DNA of 64,000 bases, from NCBI RefSeq assembly GCF_900142915.1, contig NZ_FRCM01000005.1, positions 248,001-312,000 of the forward strand. Reading direction: 5' to 3'. Below the pieces are notes generated by a model. It saw nothing but the letters and a program-made list of their open reading frames with translations. It was not told where the DNA came from and did no database searches. The translations under genes were made by a program, and so were the position numbers. This document shows positions 15,852 to 24,584 of the stretch, piece after piece. Within the stretch, counting starts at the first letter, position 1, and every line of letters starts with the position of its first letter. Source of the DNA: Mucilaginibacter sp. OK098. GTDB taxonomy: Bacteria > Bacteroidota > Bacteroidia > Sphingobacteriales > Sphingobacteriaceae.

Positions 15852-17854
15852 ACAGTTTTTTTGAGCGGCGCTACATTATAGCCGGAATTTTTATAACCAT
15901 AATTATTATACTGCTGGCCCGGCTGTTCTATATCCAGATCGTTGACCCTAAATATGCCATTTACGCAGGTAAAAATGTTTTAAGGCAAACCATAGTATAT
16001 CCGGCCCGCGGCCCTATCTTAGATCGTAACGGGAAGATCCTTGTGCAAAATGAGCCATTTTACGATATCATGATAGCACCCCGGGAGGTTAAGCCATTTG
16101 ATACCGTAGAATTTTGCAAGCTTTTGGGAATTGACAGGGATGGTTTTAATAAACGCTGGATAAAAGCATGGAAATACTCACCTGTGCTTAAATCAGTTTT
16201 TGAAAAACAACTTACGGCGCAAACCTATGCTTCGGTATCTGAACGGCTTTCTGAATTTCCCGGCTTTTCAGCTATAACCAGGTACCTGCGAAACTACCCT
16301 GATTCGGTTGCAGCGCAATTCCTGGGGTATATCGGCGAGGTACAGGATAATGATATTAAACGTTCAAACGGTTATTATCACCCCGGCGACTTTATTGGCG
16401 TAACGGGCGTTGAAAAATCATACGAGAACGTGTTGCGTGGTCAGCGGGGCGTTAATAACCAAATGGTTGATTCGCGCGGTACACTGAAAGGGAAATTTGC
16501 CAACGGACTGTACGATACTGCAGCAGTACCAGGCCAGCGTTTAACCTCATCATTGGAGTTGAACATCCAAAAGCTTGGCGAAAGGCTGATGCAAAATAAG
16601 GTGGGCAGTATTGTTGCTATTGAGCCATCAACCGGCGAAATACTTTGCTATGTAAGCAGCCCTACCTACAACCCAAACCTGATGGTTGGCCGTGAACGCG
16701 GAAACAATGCCGCAAAAATGTACGCCGATGTTTATAACCCGTTTTTTATAAGGCCAGTACAAGCTAAATATCCGCCGGGCTCATCTTTTAAACCACTAAG
16801 TGCGTTGATTGCCTTACAGGAAGGGATCATTACGCCTCAAACTACATATTATTGCCCGGGTTATTACCAGGCAGGTAACAGGAGGGTGAAATGTAATAAC
16901 GGGGAGGCACACGGTTTGGTGAACATGAGCAGCGCAGTGGCGGAATCATGTAACGGGTATTTTTCAATGGTTTTTCAAAAGATCATTGATCATAATGGTA
17001 TCAAACAAACAGAAGCAAGTTATACCAACTGGCGCAATAATGTGAAGAAATTTGGGTTAGGTAACCGGCTTGACCTTGACGTGCCCGGTGAGAGCAGGGG
17101 CAACGTACCCACCCCGTTATATTACGATAATATTTATAGAAAAGGAGGATGGCGCTCAAGCACCATCATTCCGCTTGCTATTGGCCAGGGCGAACTGCTC
17201 GCCACACCTTTGCAAATGGCCAACCTGGAGTGCACCATTGCAAATCACGGCTATTACTACAAGCCGCATTTGGTAAAGGCTATTGGGGTGCAAAATGTTA
17301 TCAAGAAAGAATACACCGTAAGAAATTATGTAGGGATAGATTCAGGGTATTTTGAACCGGTTATAAACGGGATGCAGGCGGTGGTTGAACATGGTACGGG
17401 TAATCATTCAAAAATCCCCGGCATTATCATGTGCGGAAAAACAGGGACCGCGCAAAACCCTGGTGGCGAGGCGCACTCGGTATTCGTAGCATTTGCGCCA
17501 AGGGAAAATCCTAAAATTGCCATTGCTGTGGTAGTTGAGAACTCAGGTGAAGGCGCCCACTGGGCAGCTCCTATAGCCAGCTTTATAGTTGAAAAATATT
17601 TAAAGGGAAGCATCTCTCAGCGTGAATCGGGGATAACTGTTGAGTATTTTGCCAATGCCAACCGGCTGCCTGATTCAGCGCTTTATTATAGCCGTTTCAG
17701 AAAAAAGGTACTGCCAAAAGATACCGCTAAAAAACTAAAGGCAGATTCATTGAAGAAACCTGTCAAAGGCTTAAAAGGTGCATCCCGTCAAAACAAAAAA
17801 GATTCGTCAACCAGGCTTTTAGCCGTTTTACCGAAGGGGAAAGATGATAAATAA
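15848..17854 (+). CDS. mrdA: Penicillin-binding protein 2 (elongation transpeptidase)
   Basis: 668 residues. A short cytoplasmic end and membrane anchor (9-30) are followed by the PBP dimerisation domain (RGPILDRNGKILVQNEP at about 54-70) and the transpeptidase domain with all three active-site motifs: SSFK with Ser312, SCN at 367-369 and KTG at 531-533. It crosslinks peptidoglycan during lateral growth in partnership with RodA, whose gene overlaps its 3' end by 11 nt. The C-terminal 70 residues after about 590 are Lys/Ser rich and poorly conserved, a common tail in Bacteroidota PBP2. Confidence 0.96.
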   Translation: MNSFFERRYIIAGIFITIIIILLARLFYIQIVDPKYAIYAGKNVLRQTIVYPARGPILDRNGKILVQNEPFYDIMIAPREVKPFDTVEFCKLLGIDRDGFNKRWIKAWKYSPVLKSVFEKQLTAQTYASVSERLSEFPGFSAITRYLRNYPDSVAAQFLGYIGEVQDNDIKRSNGYYHPGDFIGVTGVEKSYENVLRGQRGVNNQMVDSRGTLKGKFANGLYDTAAVPGQRLTSSLELNIQKLGERLMQNKVGSIVAIEPSTGEILCYVSSPTYNPNLMVGRERGNNAAKMYADVYNPFFIRPVQAKYPPGSSFKPLSALIALQEGIITPQTTYYCPGYYQAGNRRVKCNNGEAHGLVNMSSAVAESCNGYFSMVFQKIIDHNGIKQTEASYTNWRNNVKKFGLGNRLDLDVPGESRGNVPTPLYYDNIYRKGGWRSSTIIPLAIGQGELLATPLQMANLECTIANHGYYYKPHLVKAIGVQNVIKKEYTVRNYVGIDSGYFEPVINGMQAVVEHGTGNHSKIPGIIMCGKTGTAQNPGGEAHSVFVAFAPRENPKIAIAVVVENSGEGAHWAAPIASFIVEKYLKGSISQRESGITVEYFANANRLPDSALYYSRFRKKVLPKDTAKKLKADSLKKPVKGLKGASRQNKKDSSTRLLAVLPKGKDDK

Positions 17855-19109
17855 CCAGCGCAGCTTCTTTTTTAATGTTGATTGGGTTACAGTATTTATA
17901 TTCCTGGCCCTTTGCACCATTGGCTGGTTTAATATTCATGCCGCAGTGTTTGATGAGCGCTACCCCAGCATTATTGATGCGCATACCAATTATGGCAAGC
18001 AGTTTACATTTATTGTAGTTTCGGTAATAGTTGGTGGGGTTATATTACTGCTGGAAAGTCGGTTTATTACAGCATTGGCGCCGGCATTTTACATAATAAC
18101 ATTACTATTGCTGGCCATTGTTTTGGTGGTGGGAAGAAATGTAGGCGGTAACCAGGCCTGGATAAATATTGGCGGCGGCTTTAGGCTACAGCCTTCGGAG
18201 TTTGCGAAATTCTCCACTTGTTTATTGCTGGCCCGTTATTTAAGCGGTCCCAATATCCGCGTTACCGAGCCAAAAGCATTCGCCATAGCGGCGGCAATTA
18301 TTGGCCTGCCAATGTTCCTGATAATGATGCAACCCGATATGGGTTCTACCCTGGTGTTTTTATCAATGGTCTTTGTGTTGTACCGTGAGGGGCTTTCGCC
18401 TTACTTTTTGATAATAGGAGCGTTGTTCATAGCCTTGTTTGTAACTTCAATTTTGTTTCCGCCACTTTTGGTGATAGGGGTTATTGTTGTGATAACGCTG
18501 GCCGTTATTGGTTTATTAAGGCGTAATAAAAAGGTGGTTTACACCATGCTTACCGGCCTGGCGATTTGTGTTGTATTTGTGTTTAGCGTTAAATTTATAT
18601 ACAACAACGTTTTAAAGCCGCATCAAAAGGTAAGAATTGATATTATATTAGGCATCAAGAGCGATTTGAGAGGAAAGGGTTATAACCTTAATCAATCAAA
18701 AATTGCTATTGGTTCCGGTAAAATGTGGGGGAAGGGTTATTTAAAAGGCACACAAACCAAGTATTCATTTGTACCCGAGCAAAGTACCGATTTTATCTTT
18801 TGTACCGTAGGTGAGGAGTGGGGTTTTGCCGGCTCATTAACTGTGATAGGGCTTTATTTATTCCTGGTGCTGCGCCTTATCCTGATAGCCGAACGACAGC
18901 GATCGCCATTCTCCCGAATTTATGGCTATGGGGTAGCTTCGGTTATATTCTTTCACGTAATGATCAATATCGGGATGACCATTGGGCTGGTCCCCGTAAT
19001 AGGCATCCCCTTGCCATTTATCAGTTACGGTGGGTCATCGTTACTAAGCTTTACAATATTGTTGTTTGTACTCCTTAAACTTGATTCAAACAGGATGGGG
19101 ATTGTTTAG
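17844..19109 (+). CDS. rodA: Peptidoglycan glycosyltransferase RodA
   Basis: 421 residues, a SEDS-family polytopic protein with about ten membrane helices. SEDS hallmarks are GGNQAWINIGGGFRLQPSEF (near 105-124, with the Trp and PSEF motif), MMQPDMGSTLVFL (about 165-177), and the C-terminal IPLPFISYGGSSLLS. The family Asp needed for polymerisation lies in the large extracellular loop near VPEQSTDFIFCTVGEEWG. RodA polymerises glycan strands with PBP2. It overlaps mrdA and ends the operon; a 13-bp stem at 19127-19162 follows. Confidence 0.95.
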   Translation: MINNQRSFFFNVDWVTVFIFLALCTIGWFNIHAAVFDERYPSIIDAHTNYGKQFTFIVVSVIVGGVILLLESRFITALAPAFYIITLLLLAIVLVVGRNVGGNQAWINIGGGFRLQPSEFAKFSTCLLLARYLSGPNIRVTEPKAFAIAAAIIGLPMFLIMMQPDMGSTLVFLSMVFVLYREGLSPYFLIIGALFIALFVTSILFPPLLVIGVIVVITLAVIGLLRRNKKVVYTMLTGLAICVVFVFSVKFIYNNVLKPHQKVRIDIILGIKSDLRGKGYNLNQSKIAIGSGKMWGKGYLKGTQTKYSFVPEQSTDFIFCTVGEEWGFAGSLTVIGLYLFLVLRLILIAERQRSPFSRIYGYGVASVIFFHVMINIGMTIGLVPVIGIPLPFISYGGSSLLSFTILLFVLLKLDSNRMGIV

Positions 19110-19162
19110 CTGAAAGCTAAAAGACCAAAGCATAAAGCTTTTACCTTTCAGCTTTATGCTTT
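19110..19162. terminator. Hairpin between convergent rodA and the acidic-protein gene
   Basis: AAAGCATAAAGCT (19127-19139) pairs perfectly with 19150-19162. The surrounding AAAGCTAAAAG words belong to a repeat family also seen at 20284-20381. Its position fits a bidirectional terminator. Confidence 0.5.
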
Positions 19163-19164
19163 AA

Positions 19165-20223
19165 TCAAGCGTATCTTCTCTTCAACAACGCATAAAACTT
19201 ATCGGCAGTAGCCTGTTTACCTTCCCAATTATTTTTGGTTACGTAATTGGTTTTTAGAAAGCGCTGGGCTTCTTCAAACGTATTGAAGCGGTTCAGTATC
19301 TCTATAGCTTCGCTGTAGGCAAGGTTATAACCATTAAACAGGTCTTTTACATAAAGCAGCTTATCGTTCAAAGTTATAGCCAGCTTAATATCACTGATGG
19401 GCTTTATACTTAACTGATCACTCTTTGAGGCGGCTTTATCCCCCTGCTGCGAGGACATCTTTTGATTCCGGGTAACAACCTCCGCTTCTTCCTCTTTAAC
19501 AGGCGCTGTACTTGTTGGTTCTTCTTCAGTTTTACCGCTACCTGGCTGTGCTTCCCCTGGCTTTACTTCTTCAATAGTTGTTTCTTCTGCTTTCTCCGCC
19601 TTTGGCAAGGTATCAGCTTCTTCAGCTATTACAGGTATTTCAGCTTCCTCTTTTTTAGCGTTATCTTCCTTTTTTTCTTCAACCGCCACTTCTCCATCTT
19701 CATCATCCTCCCAGGTTTCGGCTTCATCCAAAACTAATTCATGCCTTATGGTTTCAGGTTCCTCCCGTATAAATGAATAGGTATCTTCAGGTACTTGCGA
19801 AGTAAAATCAAACTGTGGTGTAATATGTTCCTCTGGCTGTTTTGTCTCATTTGCAGGTTTTTCTTCCTGTGTTTCCGGTTCGGGCTGCTTGTTTGTAACT
19901 TCAACCTCAACAGGTTTTACGGTGACCCTGGATGGTTTTAGCCCCCTTAAATCAACACCGGGTTTCATTTGCTGAACAACCGGCTCAAAGAATTTTTGCT
20001 GGTAAGTAGTTTCCGTTTTTTCAATAACGGGTCGTCTAGGTTTATTTTGCAGGTTCAGCTTGCTTAATACTTCAATATGATCTGTTAAAAAATGGGCGTT
20101 GGCAACAAAAAGTTCAAGTTCCAGGTCATTCAAATTATCTGATACTGTTTCCAGGTATTCATATTGTTCACTCAGCTCCTGTATAATGCCACCTATCTTT
20201 TTAAATACTTCCTTTTGCTTCAT
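19165..20223 (-). CDS. Conserved acidic protein of unknown function
   Basis: 352 residues that I do not recognise as a named family. The N-terminal 60 residues form a likely coiled coil (VFKKIGGIIQELSEQYEYLE, DNLNDLELELFVANAHFLTD). Residues about 105-245 are a low-complexity Glu/Pro/Lys/Thr linker (EEKPANETKQPEEH, VAVEEKKEDNAKKEEAEIPV). The C-terminal 80 residues are compact and helical (ISDIKLAITLNDKLLYVKDL, YSEAIEILNRFNTFEEAQRF, FYALLKRRYA) and probably are the conserved part. No signal peptide or membrane segment, so it should be cytoplasmic. It is convergent with rodA and divergent from tdk; I infer no function from this. Confidence 0.75.
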   Translation of the reverse strand: MKQKEVFKKIGGIIQELSEQYEYLETVSDNLNDLELELFVANAHFLTDHIEVLSKLNLQNKPRRPVIEKTETTYQQKFFEPVVQQMKPGVDLRGLKPSRVTVKPVEVEVTNKQPEPETQEEKPANETKQPEEHITPQFDFTSQVPEDTYSFIREEPETIRHELVLDEAETWEDDEDGEVAVEEKKEDNAKKEEAEIPVIAEEADTLPKAEKAEETTIEEVKPGEAQPGSGKTEEEPTSTAPVKEEEAEVVTRNQKMSSQQGDKAASKSDQLSIKPISDIKLAITLNDKLLYVKDLFNGYNLAYSEAIEILNRFNTFEEAQRFLKTNYVTKNNWEGKQATADKFYALLKRRYA

Positions 20224-20283
20224 GGATCAATGTTGGGAAAATGCCAATCAAAAATAAGATTAAATTCTGATATTTGGGGCGTT

Positions 20284-20381
20284 AAGCAGAAAGACTAAAG
20301 CTAAAAGCAGAAAGATCTAAGCAAAATACCAAAGTAAAAAGTAAGTGCTTTGAGCTTTTTGCTTTCGGCTTTTAGCATCAT
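20284..20381. repeat. Hairpin of the AAAGCTAAAAGC word family
   Basis: A left tract (20284-20323) of AGCAGAAAGACTAAAGC words faces a complementary right tract (20350-20381) ending TTTCGGCTTTTAGC. It sits between divergent genes, upstream of tdk. Confidence 0.65.
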
Positions 20382-20408
20382 CCACAAATTATTAAAATCA
20401 GCGATTAA

Positions 20409-20990
20409 GTGTTTATTGAAGATGTGTTTAAGCGAAGAAATGAATTGGGCGGAAGTATCGAGGTGGTTTGCGGCTCCATGTTTTCGGGTAAAACGGAGGA
20501 ACTGATCCGCCGCCTTAACCGGGCCAAAATAGCCAGGTTAAAGGTAGAGATCTTTAGTCCGAAGGCAGATACCCGGTATGAGGAGAATGCGCTTGTTTCG
20601 CACAGCTCAATCTCCATTCCTTCAACCCCGGTAGAGAATGCATCATCCATTTTATTGCTGGGCAGCGATGTGCATGTGATAGGCATTGATGAAGCCCAGT
20701 TTTTTGATGCGGAATTGCCTGATGTATGTAACATACTTGCCAACAAGGGGGTGCGGGTAATTGTTGCCGGTTTGGATATGGATTTTAAAGGCCGCCCTTT
20801 TGGCCCGATGCCCGCCATAATGGCCATGGCAGAATCAGTGACAAAGCTGCATGCCGTATGCGTTAGATGCGGTAGTCCTGCCTTATATTCATACCGGTTG
20901 GTGCCCGATGAAAACAAGATAATGCTGGGCGAAAAAGAAAGCTATGAGCCCAGGTGCCGGATTTGCTATAATGATCCGGAGCTTAAATAG
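20409..20990 (+). CDS. tdk: Thymidine kinase
   Basis: 193 residues from a GTG at 20409, chosen because family members start with a Met-Phe-Ile/Leu-Glu segment at this point and no in-frame ATG occurs before the P-loop. Walker A is GSMFSGKT at 22-29. The DEAQFFD motif (about 96-102) carries the acidic residues for magnesium and phosphoryl transfer. Two Cys pairs near the C-terminus (CVRCG and CRIC) form the structural zinc site. It phosphorylates thymidine with ATP in the salvage pathway; this is the type II, TK1-like enzyme. It is transcribed alone. Confidence 0.95.
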   Translation: MFIEDVFKRRNELGGSIEVVCGSMFSGKTEELIRRLNRAKIARLKVEIFSPKADTRYEENALVSHSSISIPSTPVENASSILLLGSDVHVIGIDEAQFFDAELPDVCNILANKGVRVIVAGLDMDFKGRPFGPMPAIMAMAESVTKLHAVCVRCGSPALYSYRLVPDENKIMLGEKESYEPRCRICYNDPELK

Positions 20991-20995
20991 CTGTT

Positions 20996-21019
20996 CTGTA
21001 TCGCCCGGGAGTGATACAG
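20996..21019. repeat. Short CTGTATC...GATACAG hairpin
   Basis: A 7-bp stem just past tdk. It is a degenerate member of the GTATCG family that occurs in longer form at 40366, 42693, 44661 and 44816. Confidence 0.5.
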
Positions 21020-21150
21020 GTGATACAAGAAAAAGTTTATCCTTACACCGTTACACGTTACAGAATATCCCCCAAAAAAATAAAATCATCAACCTAAAAC
21101 AAAACCTATCCTCCTGATTGTTATATAGTAACAAAGGAGCTTGAAAGGTT

Positions 21151-21519
21151 ATGGCCAAAAAGGTAATGGTTATTGAAGATGATAAAGACATTAGGGATAC
21201 CATTGTTTATATACTGGAAGAGCAGGAGTATGAAGTGATCTCATCAGGCGACTCCAAAATTCTGAGGAATGTAAATGATCATAAGCCCGACCTGATCCTG
21301 ATGGATAACTGGTTAACCGAATGGAAAAGCGATGCCTCCGGACAACAACTGAGCAAGGAACTAAAAACAAACCCCAAAACAAAGCATATCCCGGTCATCA
21401 TTATTTCGGCGGTGAGCAATATAAAACAGATTGCCGAAGACGGACTTGCCGACTCGTACCTTAAAAAACCATTTGATATGGATGCGCTGGTAGACATGGT
21501 GAAGAAGTTTGTTTCTTGA
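21151..21519 (+). CDS. Single-domain response regulator (REC only)
   Basis: 122 residues forming one receiver domain with no output domain. The acidic pocket is VMVIEDDKDIRD (Asp10/Asp11), the phospho-acceptor is Asp52 in LILMDNWL, the Thr/Ser switch lies in VIIISAVSN, and the conserved Lys is in YLKKPFDMDALVDMV near 105. Such CheY-like proteins pass phosphoryl groups in relays or bind a partner. No histidine kinase is adjacent; the nearest is the hybrid kinase at 33.5 kb. A Shine-Dalgarno-like AAAGGAGC is found 15-20 nt upstream of the ATG. Confidence 0.9.
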   Translation: MAKKVMVIEDDKDIRDTIVYILEEQEYEVISSGDSKILRNVNDHKPDLILMDNWLTEWKSDASGQQLSKELKTNPKTKHIPVIIISAVSNIKQIAEDGLADSYLKKPFDMDALVDMVKKFVS

Positions 21520-21524
21520 AGAGG

Positions 21525-21712
21525 TTGTTGTTGTTGAAAGGTTTTAAGGGTTGTAGTTGTTGTAAAAGTTGTAATTGTTGAAAACCAATATAAATTAATC
21601 ACTACGCCCCTTGACTTCTATAATACTTATAACCTGGTTAAGTTGTAATTATTGAAAACTGATATAAATTAACTACTACAACCTTTGCGACTTTTGTAAC
21701 CTTTACAACTTT
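21525..21712. repeat. Hairpin and direct repeat of GTTGTAATTGTTG words
   Basis: TTGTTGTTGAAAGG-type words (21525-21584) are mirrored by a complementary tract at 21671-21712. Within it, about 39 bp at 21563-21601 is repeated directly at 21641-21680 with about five mismatches (period 78). Confidence 0.65.
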
Positions 21713-21761
21713 TTTAATAAAAAAACTTACCTTTAAGCACCAATTTTAACAGAAAAGATAA

Positions 21762-23678
21762 ATGAAAATCAGGAATTTGTACTTATTGCTTGCCTGCCTT
21801 TTGCTGGCAGGTGCTATTTCATGCTCAAAAACACCTTCAACTGGCAAAGGTTCCGGGAACGTTCCCGATCCTAATCCGACAGCAAAGGATGTACCGGCAG
21901 GAGCCGGTGATGGGGTTACTTTTATTAACGGTGGTAAGTCGGCCATTTTTAATTTGTATGCGCCTAATAAAAAGTCAGTGACCCTAATCGGCGATTTCAA
22001 CAATTGGACAACCACGGATACTAAATATGCCATGACCAACTCTATCGATGGCAGCCGCTGGTGGATCCAGGTAGATAACCTTGACCCTAATACTGAATAT
22101 GCTTACCAGTATTACGTTGATAATTCGTTTAAGATAGGTGACCCTTATTGCGAAAAGGTGCTTGACCCGGATAATGACAAATATATTGATGCATCCATTT
22201 ATCCAAACCTGAAAGCATATCCGATAGGTAAAACTACCGGGATTGTAAGCGTAATGCAGCCTGTTCAACCGGCATACAGCTGGACAACTACCACCTTTAC
22301 CCGTCCTGATCCTAAAAACATGGTGGTATATGAACTGCTTGTACGCGATTTTGTAAAAACCCACAGCTATAAAACTATAAAAGATACCCTGAATTATATT
22401 GCCCGCCTTGGTGTTAACGCCATTGAGCTGATGCCGGTAAGTGAGTTTGAAGGCAACGATTCATGGGGATATAACCCCAATTATTACTTTGCGCCTGATA
22501 AATATTACGGTACAAAAAACGACCTGAAAGCGCTTATTGACGCCTGCCACTCCAAAGGCATTGCCGTAATACAGGATATTGTGCTTAACCACTCGTTTGG
22601 TTCATCGCCAATGGTACAGTTGTATTCGAGCGGGGGAGTACCGGCAAATAATCCATGGTATAACACAACGCCTACACACCCTTACAATGTGGGCTACCAG
22701 TTTAACCACGAAAGCGCGGTAACCAAATACTTTGTTAAAAATGTGCTGAAATTCTGGATGACTGAATATAAAATTGATGGGTTCCGTTTTGACCTTGCCA
22801 AAGGCTTTACCCAAACCAACAGCGGTAGCGATGTTGCCGCCTGGGGTAATTATGATGCCAGCCGGGTTGCCATCTGGAAGGATTATAATAACTATATAAA
22901 AAGCATCGACCCCAAATTTTACGTAATACTGGAATACTTTGCAGGTAACCAGGAAGAAAATGAACTTGCTAATGAAGGCATGATGACCTGGACAAACCTG
23001 AGCACCCCGGCAGAGCAGGCTTTAATGAGCTATAACGATGCCGGCGGATCATGGGATATCTCGGGCTTGTTTTATGATGGTTACGGTTTTACAAACCCAT
23101 ATGCATTGGTGGCATATTTTGAAAGTCATGATGAAGAACGCCTTCAATTTAAAAATGGCATGTATGGCAATGTGAACGGCAGCTACAGTGTTAAAGATCT
23201 GGCAACAGGTTTAGCGCGTGATGAAATGGGCGCAGCCTTTATGTTCTCATCGCCTGGCCCTAAAATGCTTTGGCAATTTGGTGAGCGCGGCTATGACATC
23301 AGCATAAATGATGGCGGGCGTCTTGGCGATAAGGACCCTCATTGGGAATATATGAACGATGCCAATCGCAGGCATTTATTTAAAGTTTATTCACAGATGA
23401 TTAAGTGGAAAATAAACAACCCGGTATTTACCAGCACCACTTTTAAATACAGCTTAAACGGCGCAGTAAAAACCATCCAGATGACGGACGCATCAAACAC
23501 TATTGAAGTGGTGGGGAACTTTGGCGTGGCTACAAATACGGCTGCCATAACTTTCCCGGCAACGGGTACTTGGACAGACAACTTTACCGGCGCCACCATT
23601 AATGTAACTTCGTTAGCTTATAATATGACACTTGCACCGGGTGAGTACCATTTATACAGCAAAACAGCGCTGCATTAA
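21762..23678 (+). CDS. Lipoprotein alpha-amylase family glycoside hydrolase (GH13)
   Basis: 638 residues. Type II signal peptide with lipobox GAISC (Cys21), so it is a surface or periplasmic lipoprotein. An N-terminal early-set (CBM48-like) domain (about 50-150; FNLYAPNKKSVTLIGDFNNW) precedes the GH13 barrel. Catalytic residues are nucleophile Asp344 (FRFDLAKGF), acid/base Glu391 (YVILEYFA), and transition-state Asp457 (ESHDEER); region I is DIVLNHSFG. A C-terminal beta domain follows. It likely cuts alpha-1,4-glucans such as starch or glycogen. No susC/susD pair lies next to it. A strong terminator follows at 23705-23745. Confidence 0.93.
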   Translation: MKIRNLYLLLACLLLAGAISCSKTPSTGKGSGNVPDPNPTAKDVPAGAGDGVTFINGGKSAIFNLYAPNKKSVTLIGDFNNWTTTDTKYAMTNSIDGSRWWIQVDNLDPNTEYAYQYYVDNSFKIGDPYCEKVLDPDNDKYIDASIYPNLKAYPIGKTTGIVSVMQPVQPAYSWTTTTFTRPDPKNMVVYELLVRDFVKTHSYKTIKDTLNYIARLGVNAIELMPVSEFEGNDSWGYNPNYYFAPDKYYGTKNDLKALIDACHSKGIAVIQDIVLNHSFGSSPMVQLYSSGGVPANNPWYNTTPTHPYNVGYQFNHESAVTKYFVKNVLKFWMTEYKIDGFRFDLAKGFTQTNSGSDVAAWGNYDASRVAIWKDYNNYIKSIDPKFYVILEYFAGNQEENELANEGMMTWTNLSTPAEQALMSYNDAGGSWDISGLFYDGYGFTNPYALVAYFESHDEERLQFKNGMYGNVNGSYSVKDLATGLARDEMGAAFMFSSPGPKMLWQFGERGYDISINDGGRLGDKDPHWEYMNDANRRHLFKVYSQMIKWKINNPVFTSTTFKYSLNGAVKTIQMTDASNTIEVVGNFGVATNTAAITFPATGTWTDNFTGATINVTSLAYNMTLAPGEYHLYSKTALH

Positions 23679-23704
23679 TAAAAAACTAAACAATGGGAGT
23701 TTAC

Positions 23705-23745
23705 AGCCGGGTGCTTATTCAATTGAGTAACATCCGGCTTTTTGT
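23705..23745 (+). terminator. Intrinsic terminator after the amylase gene
   Basis: AGCCGGGTG (23705-23713) pairs with CATCCGGCT (23731-23739) allowing one G-T pair, followed by a T-run. Confidence 0.7.
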
Positions 23746-23769
23746 TACCCGGTGGTGATATCGCGCGCA

Positions 23770-23833
23770 GAGTTTACTCACCCGGTCGACGCTTCGCTGG
23801 ACCTCCCTCTCCTCGCTGGTGCGTAAAGAGGGA
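23770..23833. repeat. Left arm of DUF559-bearing hairpin
   Basis: A roughly 64-nt arm containing GTTTACTCACCCGGTCGAC and CCTCCCTCT words. It pairs with 24241-24303 on the far side of the DUF559 gene. A shorter, gene-free copy of the same hairpin is at 37406-37552. Confidence 0.85.
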
Positions 23834-23861
23834 AAAAAAGAAATATTTTTTACCTTACGAC

Positions 23862-24224
23862 ATGCCAACTATAATTGAAGTATGCCGTGAATTAAGGCAA
23901 CGGGAAACTCCTGCTGAAAAAGTTTTATGGTACAATCTCAGGAACAGGAAACTATTCAAGCATAAATTTTTAAGGCAATACCCAATTTACGTCGAATCGG
24001 CATTTGGTAAAAAGTTATATTATATTCTGGATTTTTATTGTCATAAAGTCCGGCTCGTAATTGAAGCCGATGGGCCAATTCATCAATTTAAAAGAGAATA
24101 CGACAAAAATCGGGAAGAAGTGTTAATTGCATTGGGTTTGCGAATACTCAGGTTTGATAATCTACAAATACTTAACGAAACACAAAAAGTATTAAATACT
24201 ATAAAAGAGAATTTAGTTGTTTGA
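23862..24224 (+). CDS. DUF559 endonuclease-like protein
   Basis: 120 residues from the ATG at 23862; the longer reading from 23742 only translates the hairpin arm and is rejected. The family pattern is PAEKVLWYNLRNRKLFKHKF (residues 18-37), then a restriction-endonuclease-like core with LDFYC and LVIEADGPIHQF, giving the Asp...Glu-x-Asp metal motif, and LRILRFDN. DUF559 proteins resemble Vsr and other PD-(D/E)XK nucleases; activity is inferred. The gene fills the loop of a long inverted repeat, so it looks like cargo of a small palindromic element. Its 3' end approaches the right arm within 16 nt. Confidence 0.88.
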   Translation: MPTIIEVCRELRQRETPAEKVLWYNLRNRKLFKHKFLRQYPIYVESAFGKKLYYILDFYCHKVRLVIEADGPIHQFKREYDKNREEVLIALGLRILRFDNLQILNETQKVLNTIKENLVV

Positions 24225-24240
24225 AAAAGTATTTTCCTTT

Positions 24241-24303
24241 CCCTCTTTACCGCTTGCGGAAGAGAGGGAAGTTCCAGCGAAGCGTCGACCGGGTGAGTAA
24301 ACT
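24241..24303. repeat. Right arm of DUF559-bearing hairpin
   Basis: Complement of 23770-23833 with few mismatches. It starts CCCTCTTTACCGCTTGCGG and ends GGTGAGTAAACT. The sequence continuing rightwards is homologous to that right of the copy at 37.5 kb. Confidence 0.85.
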
Positions 24304-24330
24304 ATGGAAGCGACGTTAACGCTAATGCAA

Positions 24331-24486
24331 TTATTTGGCCTTCCATTTTGCCAATTCAGTTTTAACCTTTTGAATGGTATGAAATGGACCATCCTCCGCT
24401 TTTTTTATCATTTCTTCAAATTCCTTTTGAGACATGGCGTCCCCCGGAATTGCATAATTGATTTTTTCTGACTTGACTTTACCCAT
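24331..24486 (-). CDS. 51-residue antitoxin-like small protein
   Basis: An uninterrupted 51-codon frame beginning ATG at 24486 and ending TAA. The protein contains MSQKEFEEMIKKAEDGPF followed by TIQKVKTELAKWKAK, a charged amphipathic pattern like the small antitoxin-type or ParD-like proteins common in Bacteroidota. No toxin gene is adjacent: leftwards lies the DUF559 hairpin, rightwards the DUF885 promoter region. The 3' end of this gene, with CCAATTC words, survives as a remnant at about 37590-37625 in the duplicated region. Its expression and function are unproven. Confidence 0.55.
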   Translation of the reverse strand: MGKVKSEKINYAIPGDAMSQKEFEEMIKKAEDGPFHTIQKVKTELAKWKAK

Positions 24487-24584
24487 ATTCAAATTTACAT
24501 TTTTTTTCAAAAATAATTCCCTCTTCCTTTTTTAAAATGAAGAAGATTCTTCATTCCTAATGATTTCTTCCTGCTAATCATACT

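Noticed and set aside
23742..23861. N-terminal extension of the DUF559 frame
   Set aside because: It merely translates the hairpin arm; the family sequence begins at the ATG at 23862.
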